From assembly GCA_951812925.1 (NCBI GenBank), contig OX638370.1, forward strand, positions 117,752,897 through 117,816,896: a stretch of DNA of 64,000 nucleotides. Direction: 5' to 3'. Of this stretch, positions 1-10,587 are shown piece by piece. This stretch comes from Calliopum simillimum. Its lineage: Eukaryota; Arthropoda; Insecta; Diptera; Lauxaniidae. Under the pieces are notes generated by a model that saw nothing but the letters and a program-made list of their open reading frames with translations, was not told the origin of the DNA and searched no databases. The position numbers and the translations under genes were made by a program. Each line of letters opens with the position of its first letter. Position 1 is the stretch's first letter.

Positions 1-955
1 AGTGACTATTAGTATATCTGGTTTTTGTTTGTGTTTGTCTTAAATACGAAAAAACCGGGTTTTTTAAAAAAAGCATAAAAAATAGTTTAAAATTCAATAT
101 CTCCTGAATGGAATCAGTCACGATTTTTTGGTTTGCAGTTTTTAAATTTAAAAACATACAGAAAATTTTGTGCATACTCAGTTTTTTATCTTTTTCTTAA
201 AACTTAAAACAATATGAAAATAAATGCACTCAAAGAAAAAAAATTAGTAAAAATGCAATATCTTCTTCAGACGATCAGGTACGAAACTTTTATTTGCAGT
301 TATTAATTAGCGTTTTTAAGTAGAATAATCCTGCATACGCCGAATTTGACGTGGTTGATATAAAACTTTATTTTGGTTAAGGCTCGCTGTAAGAGAGCGC
401 CTAGACGAGTGATTTGCTATTGCCTGTGTAGTTGCGCAACTATCAAGTCTGTCGTGTGAACCAGCTCTTAAAGCTGAGATACAGAACGCGATTTTCACGG
501 TTTTGGTCCTTGTAGCTGACAAAGTGAGAAACGCGTTAAAATTGTTGACTTCCGGCAAAAGCTTTAGGCTAAGGTCACATTGGAAACGACTTGGTACAAA
601 AATTAAATCGAAGGACCGAAACATTTTTTCAATATTTGTTTCCAATTGTTTGAATTTTTTTTATTTAATGTGAAGTGAATTTTCTAGCTCATAACTCATA
701 AACAATATCTGGGTAAGTATTTGAAAAGCTGTAGTTATTGGCGCAATCAAAGGTACATTCTTTTTCGTATGACGATTGCTTAATAATAATATTTTTGTTT
801 TGATTTTACCATATCATTCGATTGCAACTTCGGAACGTAGCCAGGATTTGACGTTTAATTTTGACATTATTCTTAAGTCAACAGCTGTTTCTTAACGGAG
901 AAAACGCGATTAACAGTAGGCTTTGTGCATTTAAAAGTCACAAGTTCCGAAAACT
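1..955. other. AT-rich upstream region, no supported gene
   Basis: I see no convincing gene here. A minus-strand open frame at 316-645 matches nothing I recognise. The palindrome TAGTTGCGCAACTA at 429-442 recurs exactly at 17006-17019, so part of this stretch is probably repeat-derived. The last few hundred bases should hold the promoter and 5' UTR of the FAM185A-like gene, but no TATA box or initiator stands out. Confidence 0.5.
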
Positions 956-3176
956 ATGCTATTACTACGCCAATTTGCTCCACCAAAGCTTACGAGGTTT
1001 CCCCAACGCTTCTATGCGCATCACAAAAATCCAACCACCAAAATTAAACGCACAGCGACTGGCACAACAATGAAGCAGGTGCATAAGGAGTTTCTTCGTT
1101 ACGTGGATCGAAATGCAAAAATAACTATACGGTCTGATATTAACATGAAAATTTCTGCATCTGATGTGCATCAGTATCCCGACGGAAATGCACTTATTGC
1201 AGAACTTTATGGTGGTCCTGTGAAGAATTGCACAGCAGATATGAAAATCAACGTAGACGAAAGTGAGCATAATGTGGATATAGTCTGTAAGAAACTATCG
1301 GATGATAGCGATTTTCATTGTGTACTTTCTGTACCAATACAGGCTGATTTGAATATTGAATCCAAGGATTCCGTAAGTGTAGAAAACATCTATAGTCAGG
1401 AGTTAGTTGTGAAGGCACAAAAAAATATCAAAACCAATAATATCAAGTGTGCGGAAATTTCATTAAAAAGCGAGGAAGGAAATATTACCTGTAATGGCAT
1501 GTTATTGGCTGAGACTACAATAATTGAAACGAAGGGAGAAGGGGTAAGTTAGATCATTTGGTTGAGGATAAAGTCATTTCGGATATACACAGTCTTTATA
1601 ACAATGGAAGAAAATTAAGAAAAAAAGTCTTTGAGATACTAAACATTGAAAATCTTTAGCTCTTAGTTGGCTTGTAAAAATATGTTCCGTTATCCGTGTG
1701 GTTTCAATTACTTTTCATTTATAAGGCTTTTTGATGAAAATTATGAGTCACACGATAAAAAGTATTAGTCTTTTTTGTTCTACAAATAATAATGGTTTTG
1801 TATTAACGAAAAAATATTAGACCAAATCGAATTTTTCGGTTCTTTTGTGTTTTTTATTATTTGTAAAACCTGTAACTCTCCATAAAAGAGATTTTAATAC
1901 TTTTATCGTTTGACTCACCGTTTTCATCAAGATTCCTTCTAAATTAAAAGTAAATGAAATCACACGGATTTCGGAACAGGCCTTAATTTTTTTGTTTCCA
2001 TGCTCATCATTTGATATGGAATCTTGATTCATATTTGATAATTGGTCATTAGTTCTATCTTCATTCAACAATAATGAAATGAATTTCTTTTAAAATAAAT
2101 TATATATTCTTTAGAGTGTGTTTTTAGACAAGCCACAAGGAGCTTTATTGGAATGTAGAACTACAATTGGTGGCATCAAAACTGCGTCCTGTTATGCAGA
2201 TTCATCGAAATTCAGTACAGATTATGGCCCTCTAGAATTGAAGAATGTACATAAAAATACACAAGTTATTGTTTATAAAACCGGTGATATAAATATGAGT
2301 AAGTAAATAAATAAATGTTATACATCATGATAAGCCTATAAATCTAATGCAAGAATATTTGTATCAAATAATAACCTTTACAATCGTAGTTTTAATAGAA
2401 ATACGATTATATTAAAGTAATGCTTAATTTATCTTCTTCGCTTTCAAAAATTTCATCATCTGATGGTGGGCTAAATAATTTTTCGTACACCATTCATTGC
2501 ATAGAAAAAAAAGTATTACACAAAAAATTTATACAATTAGTTCGAAACATCTTTTTTGCATACTGATATAAAAGATGCAAAAATTTGAGAAATCTTGGCA
2601 CAAAAATCATTAGTGCACTTTCTGTATATGATTTTCCATTCTCAAATGTATAGATTTGTTTTGTAAATTTTTATGAAATATGTAATAACATAAACTTTTC
2701 TTTGCATTCGTCATTGATTTTTGGTTAGTTTAAATTAAAAACGCACTTCGACAAAACTTCGCCATAAATTATTTCATAGATTTTAAAGCTACAACTTTCT
2801 AATAAATTTTTCTTCCGCAGGTGGATTTAACGGTAATATTTATGTCCGCAGCAACGGCGGCAACATCAATTTGCAACTATCTGAAATCTCTGGTGAAAAT
2901 ATCATTATGGCTGAAAAAGTACCACAGGCAATAGTGAATATTTCTGATACAATTGAAGAAAAATCGTACATTGAGATTACTGCGACAGAGATAACATTAG
3001 ATGATCCACTATCACATTTATCTGATGGATTGACAGAGGAGCGTGAAGTATTTCGCATGTCTACTGAGGCGGAAAATCAGAACAAATTAATGATTTGTAC
3101 AAATGGCAAAGTCAAATTAGGAAAACTTTCATGGGCCGATAGTATGAAACAAGCTTTGGGCATGAATGAAAAATAA
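956..3176 (+). CDS. FAM185A-like protein (DUF4097/adhesin-like), 3 exons
   Basis: Coding exons are 956-1543, 2115-2298 and 2821-3176, joining in frame to 375 residues. Donors are GTAAGT after both upstream exons; acceptors are TTCTTTAG and TTCCGCAG. Human FAM185A is of similar length. The N-terminus (MLLLRQFAPPKLTRFPQRFY) is basic, lacks acidic residues and resembles a mitochondrial presequence. The body alternates short beta-rich blocks such as LNIESKDSVSVENIYSQELV and GNIYVRSNGGNINLQL, the repeated pattern of DUF4097-type beta-solenoid proteins. The conserved-looking C-terminus contains KVKLGKLSWADSMKQALG. The molecular function of FAM185A is not established; mitochondrial location is inferred from the leader. 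The ATG at 956 was chosen because it opens the leader; a later Met (MKQVHKEF) would lose it. An AATAAA lies 51 bases past the stop. Confidence 0.8.
1680..1982. repeat. Imperfect inverted repeat in intron 1 of the FAM185A-like gene
   Basis: About 1680-1795 is closely mirrored as reverse complement at about 1848-1982. Shared words, read from the right arm, include TTATTATTTGTA, TAATACTTTTATCGT, GACTCA, TTTTCATCAA and CACACGGAT. The arms are roughly 115-135 bp with a loop of about 50 bp and small indels. The intron transcript could fold into a long hairpin. It resembles a MITE or decayed foldback; a minus frame over the right arm is not a gene. Confidence 0.7.
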
Positions 3177-3227
3177 ATTCTTGCATTTCCGTTTTATGTA
3201 TTTTAAAACGAGTTTTAGTCCGTTGGT

Positions 3228-3233
3228 AATAAA
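3228..3233 (+). terminator. Poly(A) signal AATAAA of the FAM185A-like gene
   Basis: A canonical AATAAA lies 51 bases after the TAA stop at 3174-3176, a normal distance for a short dipteran 3' UTR. Confidence 0.6.
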
Positions 3234-3855
3234 AAAATTTTTAACTAAAAATATCGTTTAACCTAAGCTTGTTTTGGAGACGCTTTAAATTAAACCATTC
3301 TCGTTTTCATACCGATTTTTGTTTACTTTGCAGCATTCAAAATAACTTAATTAAGACCAATGTTGCGACAGCAATTTCAGCAATAGTTCAACAAAATGAT
3401 AACCGTCGAGCGCGTTTTCATACCCAGGATGTGGATAACTTGGTTGAGTTTTTGAGGTGTAAAATTTGTTTTTATTGCTAAATAGCATACGGGTATTTCC
3501 ATGTAAATGTGGACAAGGTATTAAAAAATTTCTCGTTTCTTTTCAACCTTTAACTATATCCAAACTAATGTTTAATTACCAATTAGTGTCAAAATTAAGA
3601 TTTCACATTGCAATTCGTTATTATCGCGTTTTTAAGTTAATCTCTGCACATCAGAAGAAGTAAAACTGGGCATAAAAATAAATCTGTACTTCTGCGAGGA
3701 AAGTTATGAATCTGGTGGTGACAGTAATAGTTGTGATCATAATATACAATCTGTATTTAAATAAATAATTGCAATCGCGATATAATAGACTTAGTTAAAC
3801 AATTATTCAATTTTGATTTAGTTTTGGTTCCTGTGCCAATAATGCACGCCTATTA
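3234..3855. other. Intergenic, nothing recognised
   Basis: AT-rich sequence between the FAM185A-like gene and the mariner element. Two short plus-strand frames (3269-3481 and 3466-3663) have no recognisable domain or splice context. I see no repeat or RNA gene. Confidence 0.5.
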
Positions 3856-3857
3856 TA

Positions 3858-5081
3858 TTGGGTGTACAACTTAAAAATCGGAATTTGACGGTGGATGTCC
3901 GTACTAACAAATATCGTGAAAGCTCGAACTTTATATATATGTCATTTTGAAGGTACACTTGACAGCTGTCAAAATCAGTCAACAAAACAATCTTGTGTGC
4001 TCATTATTATTTTTCGCGATGAATAACTTCGAAAATTGGAGAAAAAGACAGCATTTGCGGGAGGTTCTGTTGGGTCATTTTTTTGCAAAGAAAACTGCTG
4101 CGGAAAGTCATAGTTTGCTTGTAGAAGTTTATGGCGACGATGCTTTAGGAAAAACACAGTGTTTTGAATGGTTTAAACGCTTCAAAAGTGCCGATTTTGA
4201 CATCAAAGACAAAGAACGCCCAGGACAGCTAAAAAAGTTTGAAGACGAAGAATTAGAGAAGCTACTCGATGAGGATTCATGTCAAACACAAGACGAGCTT
4301 GCCAAATCGTTGGGAGTGACTCAGCAAGCCATTTCGAAACGTTTGAAAGCCGCCGGATACATTCAGAAGCAAGGTAATTGGGTCCCCTATGAGTTGAAGC
4401 CGAGAGACGTTGAACGGCGCTTCAGTCTGTCTGAAATGCTACTTGAGCGCCATAAAAACAAATCATTTATGCATCGGATTGTGACTGTGGATGAAAACTG
4501 GATCCATTATGACACGCCAAATATCCATGGCGCCAAGGTTATGCTGTGTATTTGGTGGGATCAGAAGGGGCCGTTATATTATGAGTTGTTGAAATCGGGC
4601 CAGACAATCACAGGTGACCTGTACCGAACACAATTAATACGTTTGAAGCGTGCTATCATCGAAAAACACCCGGAAAATGCGACCAGACACGAAGCAATAA
4701 TTTTTCATCATGACAACGCTCGGCCGCATGTTGCAAGACCCGTGAAAAACTATTTGGAAAATAGTGGATGGGAAATTTTGGCTCACCCGCCTTATAGTCC
4801 GGACCTTGCTCCATCTGACTTTTATTTATTTCGCTCGATGCAAAACGCCCTCACCGGAATACGCTTCACATCAGAGCAAGGCATCCGAAATTGGATAGAT
4901 TCATTTTTGGCCGCCAAGCCGGCACAATTTTTTTGGGATGGAATTCATAAATTGCCTGAAAGATGGGGAAATGTTGTAGCTTCCAATGGACAATACTTTG
5001 AATAAAATATATTGTAACATTTTTCCACAATAAAGCATCAAATTTCGCTAAAAAATTCCGATTTTTAAGTTGTACACCCAA
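3858..5081 (+). mobile_element. mariner element with matching TIRs and TA target duplication
   Basis: The element is bounded by near-perfect inverted repeats starting TTGGGTGTACAACTTAAAAA at 3858 and ending with the reverse complement at 5081. It is flanked by TA on both sides (3856-3857, 5082-5083), the hallmark of Tc1/mariner insertion. At 1224 bp it is slightly short for a complete mariner (about 1.25-1.3 kb), which fits an internal deletion in the transposase. It lies between the FAM185A-like gene and the 3' end of eIF2B gamma and disrupts neither. Confidence 0.95.
4019..5005 (+). CDS. mariner transposase, open frame with an in-frame internal deletion
   Basis: A 328-residue DDD transposase that cuts and pastes DNA at TA. 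The N-terminal helix-turn-helix region (MNNFENWRKRQHLREVLL to about residue 125) is followed by the WVPYEL linker and the catalytic domain. Acidic residues are in VTVDENW, in HHDNARPH, and in YSPDLAPSD 34 residues after the second, so this is DD34D mariner. Family members are usually about 345-350 residues. Here VTVDENWIHYD runs straight into TPNIHGAKVMLCIWWDQKG; the usual 20-25 residues between these blocks are absent with the frame kept. The first acidic motif also reads VTVDE where VTGDE is typical. I chose the ATG at 4019, since upstream sequence is untranslated TIR-proximal DNA. The missing block makes normal activity doubtful despite the clean frame. Confidence 0.92.
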   Translation: MNNFENWRKRQHLREVLLGHFFAKKTAAESHSLLVEVYGDDALGKTQCFEWFKRFKSADFDIKDKERPGQLKKFEDEELEKLLDEDSCQTQDELAKSLGVTQQAISKRLKAAGYIQKQGNWVPYELKPRDVERRFSLSEMLLERHKNKSFMHRIVTVDENWIHYDTPNIHGAKVMLCIWWDQKGPLYYELLKSGQTITGDLYRTQLIRLKRAIIEKHPENATRHEAIIFHHDNARPHVARPVKNYLENSGWEILAHPPYSPDLAPSDFYLFRSMQNALTGIRFTSEQGIRNWIDSFLAAKPAQFFWDGIHKLPERWGNVVASNGQYFE

Positions 5082-5213
5082 TACATATAAATTTATAAGA
5101 CTAACTAAGGACAATCAATCCTAAACGGAACGTTGAGTTTCGTATCTTTAAACAAACTTTCATACAAAATATATAAAAAATCTTCTCATTTTGTTAATTT
5201 CACAACATTTTTA

Positions 5214-7579
5214 TTATTGAATATCAATTTCCATAAAACCATCCGCATTTGTCAAATGTTGCATTTGTTTCTTTGAGCCTTCTTCTACAATAAAACTAGA
5301 GCCAATTATGCAGCTTTTAAGAACAGCTCCTTTCTTCACAATTGCTTTGCTCCCAACAATGCAATTTTCGATGTTACAGCTGAAAAGAATTCTTAAATAA
5401 ATATATTCATGTGGTAAAGTTTAATTCAAAACAGCATACCCTTCCTCTATAACAGCATTAGCCATAACAATCGTCTTGTTAATAATGTTTTTGGGGTTAA
5501 CAGTGCAACCTGGGCCAAAAACACTAAAGTTAAGTGAAGTTTTTTCCGACAATTTAGCATTATCTGCTACAACTATTTCCTTAATTTGTGTTGAGTTCAC
5601 AAGAGCACTTTGGGAAATAAGCGAATGTGACTGCTCATCGCATAGTTTTGACCAGATTGTGGATAGCTAAGCAAAATAAGAATGCCGTTTCAATAATATT
5701 CAAAAGGCGACCGGAATATAAATATAATTATATTATGGAACTTGTAAATTTAGAATATGTCCTTTTTAAACGATAAATTTACCTTTTGATTTATAGCAAA
5801 GAAACTTAACGTTGTATTCACACGTACACCAATTGTATCTTTAGGTGCCTGAATAGCATAGCAACGTATAAGATCACCGTGATAAGGTTCTGCGGTTCGG
5901 GAATCGTTAAAAAGTGAAGTTTTTATAATTTGTTGCTCCAGTAGGGTTTGTCCTACATACTAGAGAAAAAAATGATATTTTATTAAGAGTTGCGCTGTAA
6001 GCATCATTTGAATTTACATTTAAAATGTTATCCTCCGGTTTTAGGTTCACACCAGCATCAGAATTGGAACTCTCTTGTGCTGTGGTTGAGTTCTTAAACA
6101 TTTGCTTTTTGATGATGTATGGTAAAAATTCCCCCTTTAAAGTTGAAAAGTGCTCCTTCTACAGTTAAAGCAAATTTCCAAATTATTTGAGAGCTGATCT
6201 ATAATTGCTATTAATTCAAACCTTTTTTAAAAAGTCCAGCACCCATTTCTTCATCACATAGATATGTGAATCTGTTAAACGGCTATGAATTGTCATTTTA
6301 CCATTTTTACGCAGTAAATGCGCGTTAACTGTCATTACTTCTTCAAAATCACTAATAGCGGCAAGGAATAACAAACGCTGTGAATCTGGATGAATGCCAA
6401 TCAAATCACGTTCCAGTTTTTGTTTGGTCTTAGGTCCTGGTAAAGTGAAATCACTTTCGAAACCACTTTTAAATAACAATGCAGCCAAAGAAGCATCATG
6501 TTGACGAAATTTATTGAACAATGGATATAGACTAACATTGGTGATAATGTCGCAGGAGACAACTATGAAATCGGATTTTATTCTGTAAATTCAATTAAAA
6601 TGTACGTTTTTATAATATATTGCGAGTGATGGAAATCATTCAGCGAAAATTCATTCATTTTAATTATTTTGTTGCATGGATTATCATAGTCGGCATGGCA
6701 ATATTATCATACATAACCACGTCAAATGAAACCTTAACCCGAATCCTTCTGGATTTTTTTTTTTTTTTAATTTTTGAAATAAAAACTTTGATTAATATAA
6801 GAAAATGTCTATACGGGGGGACTCGCGTACGCGAAAGTTCAATTAGCGTACGCAAAAAAAGCTTTCGGACAACTTACGTACGCGAAATCCAGAGAAGTTT
6901 TTTCCCCCGGGGAACTTGACTCGAAGACGGTGTTGGATGTCTGACAGGTTTAAATCTTTAGCTGCGGCCACAGGCCGCCCACTTACCCCTACTTTTATGT
7001 AAAATTACTGTTGTAACGAAAATGCGTCCCGGGGGAAAAAACTTCACTGGATTTCGCGTACGCTAATTGAGTAAATTGAGAGAGAGAGAGGAGCTTTCGC
7101 GTACGCGGAACGCCCCGTATAGACAGACTCTAATTTCTATGTCCGTGATCATATGATCACACTAGGAGGATTCGGGTTAATGCAATCTAATGACAATAAT
7201 TTTCAAACTCACTTATCATGTATGAAACGTAAACTATCCGCTGTTCCATAATCGCTGTCAGCCGGTATGGGTACTAAATCCAGTTTCAATTTGAGTGGTG
7301 TACGTTCAAGAGCTTGTTGTATTTCGGATCTTTCATTTTCCAGTACTATGACTATGGCATCTATTGAAAATTGTATGTATATAAACAAAGGGTGAGCTCC
7401 AAGAATATAAATTTTTATAAACCTGGGAAGTTATGCTGCTGTAGCATGTTGAGCGGATACCATAGCAGTGGATAGGGCCCAATCGGTAATAAACATTTGG
7501 GAGATTCACCGATTAGCTCTGGAAGACGTGTGCCACGTCCAGCGGCCAGGACTACAGCTTGAAATTCTTGAGTAACCAT
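5214..7579 (-). CDS. eIF2Bgamma: Translation initiation factor eIF2B subunit gamma, 7 exons
   Basis: Coding exons on the minus strand are 7423-7579, 7213-7360, 6222-6582, 6018-6158, 5783-5959, 5440-5666 and 5214-5379; all junctions keep frame and give 458 residues (human EIF2B3 is about 452). eIF2B is the cytosolic guanine-nucleotide exchange factor for eIF2; gamma and epsilon form its catalytic sub-complex. The N-terminus has the nucleotidyltransferase-like fold seen in EFQAVVLAAGRGTRLPE, SPKCLLPIGPYPLLWYPLNML and SDYGTADSLRF. The C-terminus shows left-handed beta-helix hexapeptide repeats (VVADNAKLSEKTSLNFSVFG, NCIVGSKAIVKKGAVLKSCI). Most introns are 53-116 bp; intron 2 is 629 bp and holds an inverted repeat. 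The ATG at 7579 is the first in frame and matches the family start. No lesions were seen. Confidence 0.93.
6734..7180. repeat. Foldback/MITE-like inverted repeat in eIF2B gamma intron 2
   Basis: Outer arms TTAACCCGAATCCT (6734-6747) and their exact reverse complement (7167-7180) enclose a second, longer inverted pair at about 6805-6907 and 7026-7127. The inner pair shares TGTCTATACGGGG, CGCGTACGCGAAAG, AATTAGCGTACGC, CGAAATCCAG and TTTTTTCCCCCGG. The self-complementary word GCGTACGC or a close variant occurs about five times. The spacer is about 120 bp. Structure and placement suggest a non-autonomous foldback element; no transposase is present. Confidence 0.75.
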
Positions 7580-7808
7580 TTCAAAATATTGAAATGGCAA
7601 CTGTTAACTATTAAATAAAACTTCAACTATGATCTGTGCAAGATTTCACGTTTTTCACGAAATTCTAGTTGAATGGATTGGTTGGCAAATAATTTCGAAA
7701 TGTCAATGTCAGCTGTTCGAGTTGACAGTTGATTGGATTTGAACATCTCTGCAAAAATATCAAAATAAATATCATCGATATCATCCCTGATAATATGTAT
7801 AAAACAAG

Positions 7809-9777
7809 AACAAGGTTTGGGAACGTAAAGAATGGAAAACATTCAGAGAACTAATGACGAACTCAAAGTATGTCCGCCACGAGAAATAGACGAAAACTTA
7901 AATTTTTTTCATCAAAATCTATTTTCAGAACTTTAAGAAAATGTGGCAAAAAGATGCCCCGCTACTGTGATGTTAATACAGATAAGAAAATTACACTTTC
8001 TGAGTGGTTGAACTGCTTGCAGACTCAGAGGATCGAAATCGAAACACCTAAAACTATGCAAACAAGTAAGACATATATAATATTTATTTACCTTAGAAAT
8101 AGTGCCTTCTTAGGGGCAGTCCATAAACCTCGTGGAGTTCCGAGAAGAGGGAAGGGGTCAGGACGAGGTAAAGATCAATTTAACAATTGATATATTTATG
8201 TTGAGTTCCTAGAGCAGGAGCTACATAGACCCACACCCCCCGCGCAGTTCTACCATGATTTTTCATTTTCGGTTTGTGTTGCCGTTTTTTTACGAATTAC
8301 GAAGTGCATACCACATGCTCTGCTGTTTCCAAGGCACACAACTCTAAAGCGTGGATCTCCGCCTGAAAAATGGAAGCTGTTTTTCCCATTGTAACTGCTT
8401 TTTGGAATCTTGCTCCCACGACTCCAGCTCCTGCGTTGCCACCTTCCATTTTGGACCCATCAGTGAACCACAGCTTTGGGCCATGTTTTACAATTATATT
8501 TTTCAATTTTGAATTTTCTAGAGAAAACAAACTTTTTACATAACTTATCGGAGACTGTAAAACAAGGTGTATCCCAGAACACATCCAGGATTTTGACATG
8601 TCCTGATTGCCTTTTTTAAGTTGTTGTAAGATAGGTAGTCTGAGGGCCGCACAGGCTGCTTCTTTCTTAATCATAAGGTGAAGAGGAGTTAGTCCCATAA
8701 GCATGCCTAGAGCTACTGTCGGGCTCGTCTTTAGTGCCCCTTTGACACCCAAGCAGGCTGTTCTGAAGATCCTGTTTAGTTTCTTCTTAGCCTTTACTTG
8801 GCCTATTTTTGCTAATGAAGCATAAGTGATCATTGGTACAGTGATGGTTTTGTAAGACCATGCCATCATTTTCGGCCGTAGTCCCCACGTTTTACCATAC
8901 ATCCTTTGGCAAGCATATGTTATTCTTAAGACTTTATTTATTATGTATGATAGATGACTGTTCCATGTTAGACTTTTATTTAGGATTACTCCTTAATATA
9001 TCATCTCCTCGGAAACCGTTAGCACCGTTTCCGCCAAGTTTAAAGCTTCTAGGTTTAGCTTTCTCCATCGGGTAAAGCGCACCAGTGTGGTTTTACTTGG
9101 GTTAATTTCGAGTCCTTTCTCTTGGCACCAGCCTAGAGCTAAGTTGAGAGCTAGTTGCATTCGTTCAGGTACGGTAGAGTCAAATTTGCCTCTAACCATA
9201 ATAACCAAATCGTCAGCAAAGCCTTGGACCTCGAATTTGTGATCATCAAGAATTTCTAGTAATTCGTCAATGGCAAGTATCCATAGAAGCGGTGACAGTA
9301 CGCCTCCCTGGAGGCGTCCTTTAGTTGTCCTCATAATTAGTCTTTCTGTATTTTTACAATACTCATAGGTTTAATAATTTAAAAACAAAAGCATGCAGGT
9401 CTTTATTTTTCTATAGTAAGGTTCGCTGCTCAAGCTGCAGTATCTGTGACTGTAGTGTAGTGACTGTTTTTGTAATTGAAAATAACAATTTGGGCTATTT
9501 TTTCGATGCATCTGCTTTTTTTTGATCTGTCTGATCCTTAACCCCTTATTCAATTAAAACGATATCAGCGCAATGTTAAGAAATTAAAAAATAAGTTTTT
9601 ACTCGGACAGTCGTAACATGAACTTTGTATTAATAATAATCAAATGAGTATCTTAGCATTGGAAATTTACAGCGAGTTTTAATTTATTTATTTATTTTAT
9701 TTATAGATGAATCGGCATCGATTAAGCCCAAAAATTTAAATGGATCAAATCCACTGGACACATATCTTAAAGATTAG
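7809..9777 (+). CDS. SMOC/SPARC-like extracellular EF-hand protein, last three exons (partial)
   Basis: Exons: about 7809-7867, 7929-8065 and 9707-9777. Donors are GTATGT and GTAAGA; acceptors of the last two are ATTTTCAG and TTTATAG. The translation reads NKVWERKEWKTFRELM, which fits the end of an EF-hand loop, then RKCGKKMPRYCDVNTDKKIT, a second EF-hand with the paired cysteines of the SPARC/SMOC extracellular calcium-binding domain, then LSEWLNCLQTQR and a tail ending NPLDTYLKD. SMOC proteins are secreted BMP modulators; the fly member is magu/pentagone, but I cannot confirm that identity. The 5' acceptor near 7808 is weak (ACAAG, no pyrimidine tract). Upstream exons are not seen: eIF2B gamma lies immediately upstream on the other strand. 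So the gene either has very distant 5' exons or is a truncated copy. The last intron (1641 bp) carries a LINE fragment. Confidence 0.6.
8290..9334 (-). mobile_element. Truncated non-LTR retrotransposon (reverse transcriptase and RNase H)
   Basis: Two minus-strand blocks in different frames are remnants of one LINE ORF2. Block 8993-9334 has the RT core: LQGGVLSPLLWILAIDELL, the catalytic FADDLVIMV, then GLEINPSKTTLVRFTRW. Block 8297-8902 continues through the thumb and into an RNase H domain beginning WFTDGSKMEGGNAGAGVV. A C-terminal RNase H points to the I/LOA/R1 side rather than CR1 or RTE. The 5' half (endonuclease, early RT) and the 3' end are missing and the frame is shifted near 8950, so it is dead. 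It lies antisense in the last intron of the SMOC-like gene. Confidence 0.85.
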
Positions 9778-10491
9778 AACATAAAGCAATTTTAATTTAT
9801 TAAAAAAAAAAAATTCTCCGTGCCATTTAATTAATATTTTGAACACTTAAAAAATTGAATTTTTAATTATATAAGATCGAGAGAACAATGCATTATTATT
9901 TATAAATGTATGAAAAAAAAAACTTTTACTATAATATAGTTAAGTTGTATCGTTACCACAATACTACAACTAGGTAACTCCAATTGTTAAGTTCTGAGAA
10001 AAATCAATTTAAAGATTTTTGGAAATTTAAATTTACACTGATTTTGGACTTTGCTTGTCTTGTTTTTTACGTACTACTTCGCAATGGTGCCACTTTAGAG
10101 TACATTCTTTGGTCGGATTGTGCATAAAACTAAGATGAATAGCGTAGGCCACTTATCCAAAAAATTATAATATAGGTGTTACATAGTTGTCGTATTGAGT
10201 TGACGATATAAAATAATAAGAAAAATTATTTTTGTTACAAAAAATACATTTTATTTTAAGTAGTGTTTGTTTAAGTAAAAATTGTAAAGTAGTAATGATA
10301 AAGTTATTTCTAAGTTTTTGTAAATTGTAAACTTCACTTTTTTTAATTATTGTATCCAACTTATATTTGTATGTATCCAAAACATTTAAATAAAAAATAC
10401 TACTTACTAAATTGCATTAAAATTATAAATTAACAAACTTAGTTGGTATTTTTAGTAGTTTAAATGATATACATATGTATACACAAATTGC
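9778..10491. other. Convergent 3' intergenic region
   Basis: AT-rich sequence between the stop of the SMOC-like gene and the poly(A) signal of PIG-N. I recognise no gene. No clean AATAAA follows the SMOC-like stop; ATAAAG at about 9781 is the nearest variant. Confidence 0.5.
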
Positions 10492-10497
10492 TTTATT
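10492..10497 (-). terminator. Poly(A) signal AATAAA of PIG-N
   Basis: TTTATT on + reads AATAAA on the minus strand, about 90 bases past the PIG-N stop codon. Confidence 0.6.
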
Positions 10498-10587
10498 TAA
10501 CTTAATCAGAAGCAATGAAAGAATTAACAAATTTAGACCCACATACATACATTCATATATATCAAAGCTCATAACATACTTATGAAA

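Noticed and set aside
1817..2071. 84-residue minus-strand frame in FAM185A-like intron 1
   Set aside because: Overlaps the right arm of the intronic inverted repeat; no recognisable protein family.
7627..7842. 71-residue minus frame between eIF2B gamma and the SMOC-like exons
   Set aside because: Runs antisense over the first SMOC-like exon and has no known motif; it also cannot be an upstream eIF2B gamma exon because that protein already has its family-typical start.
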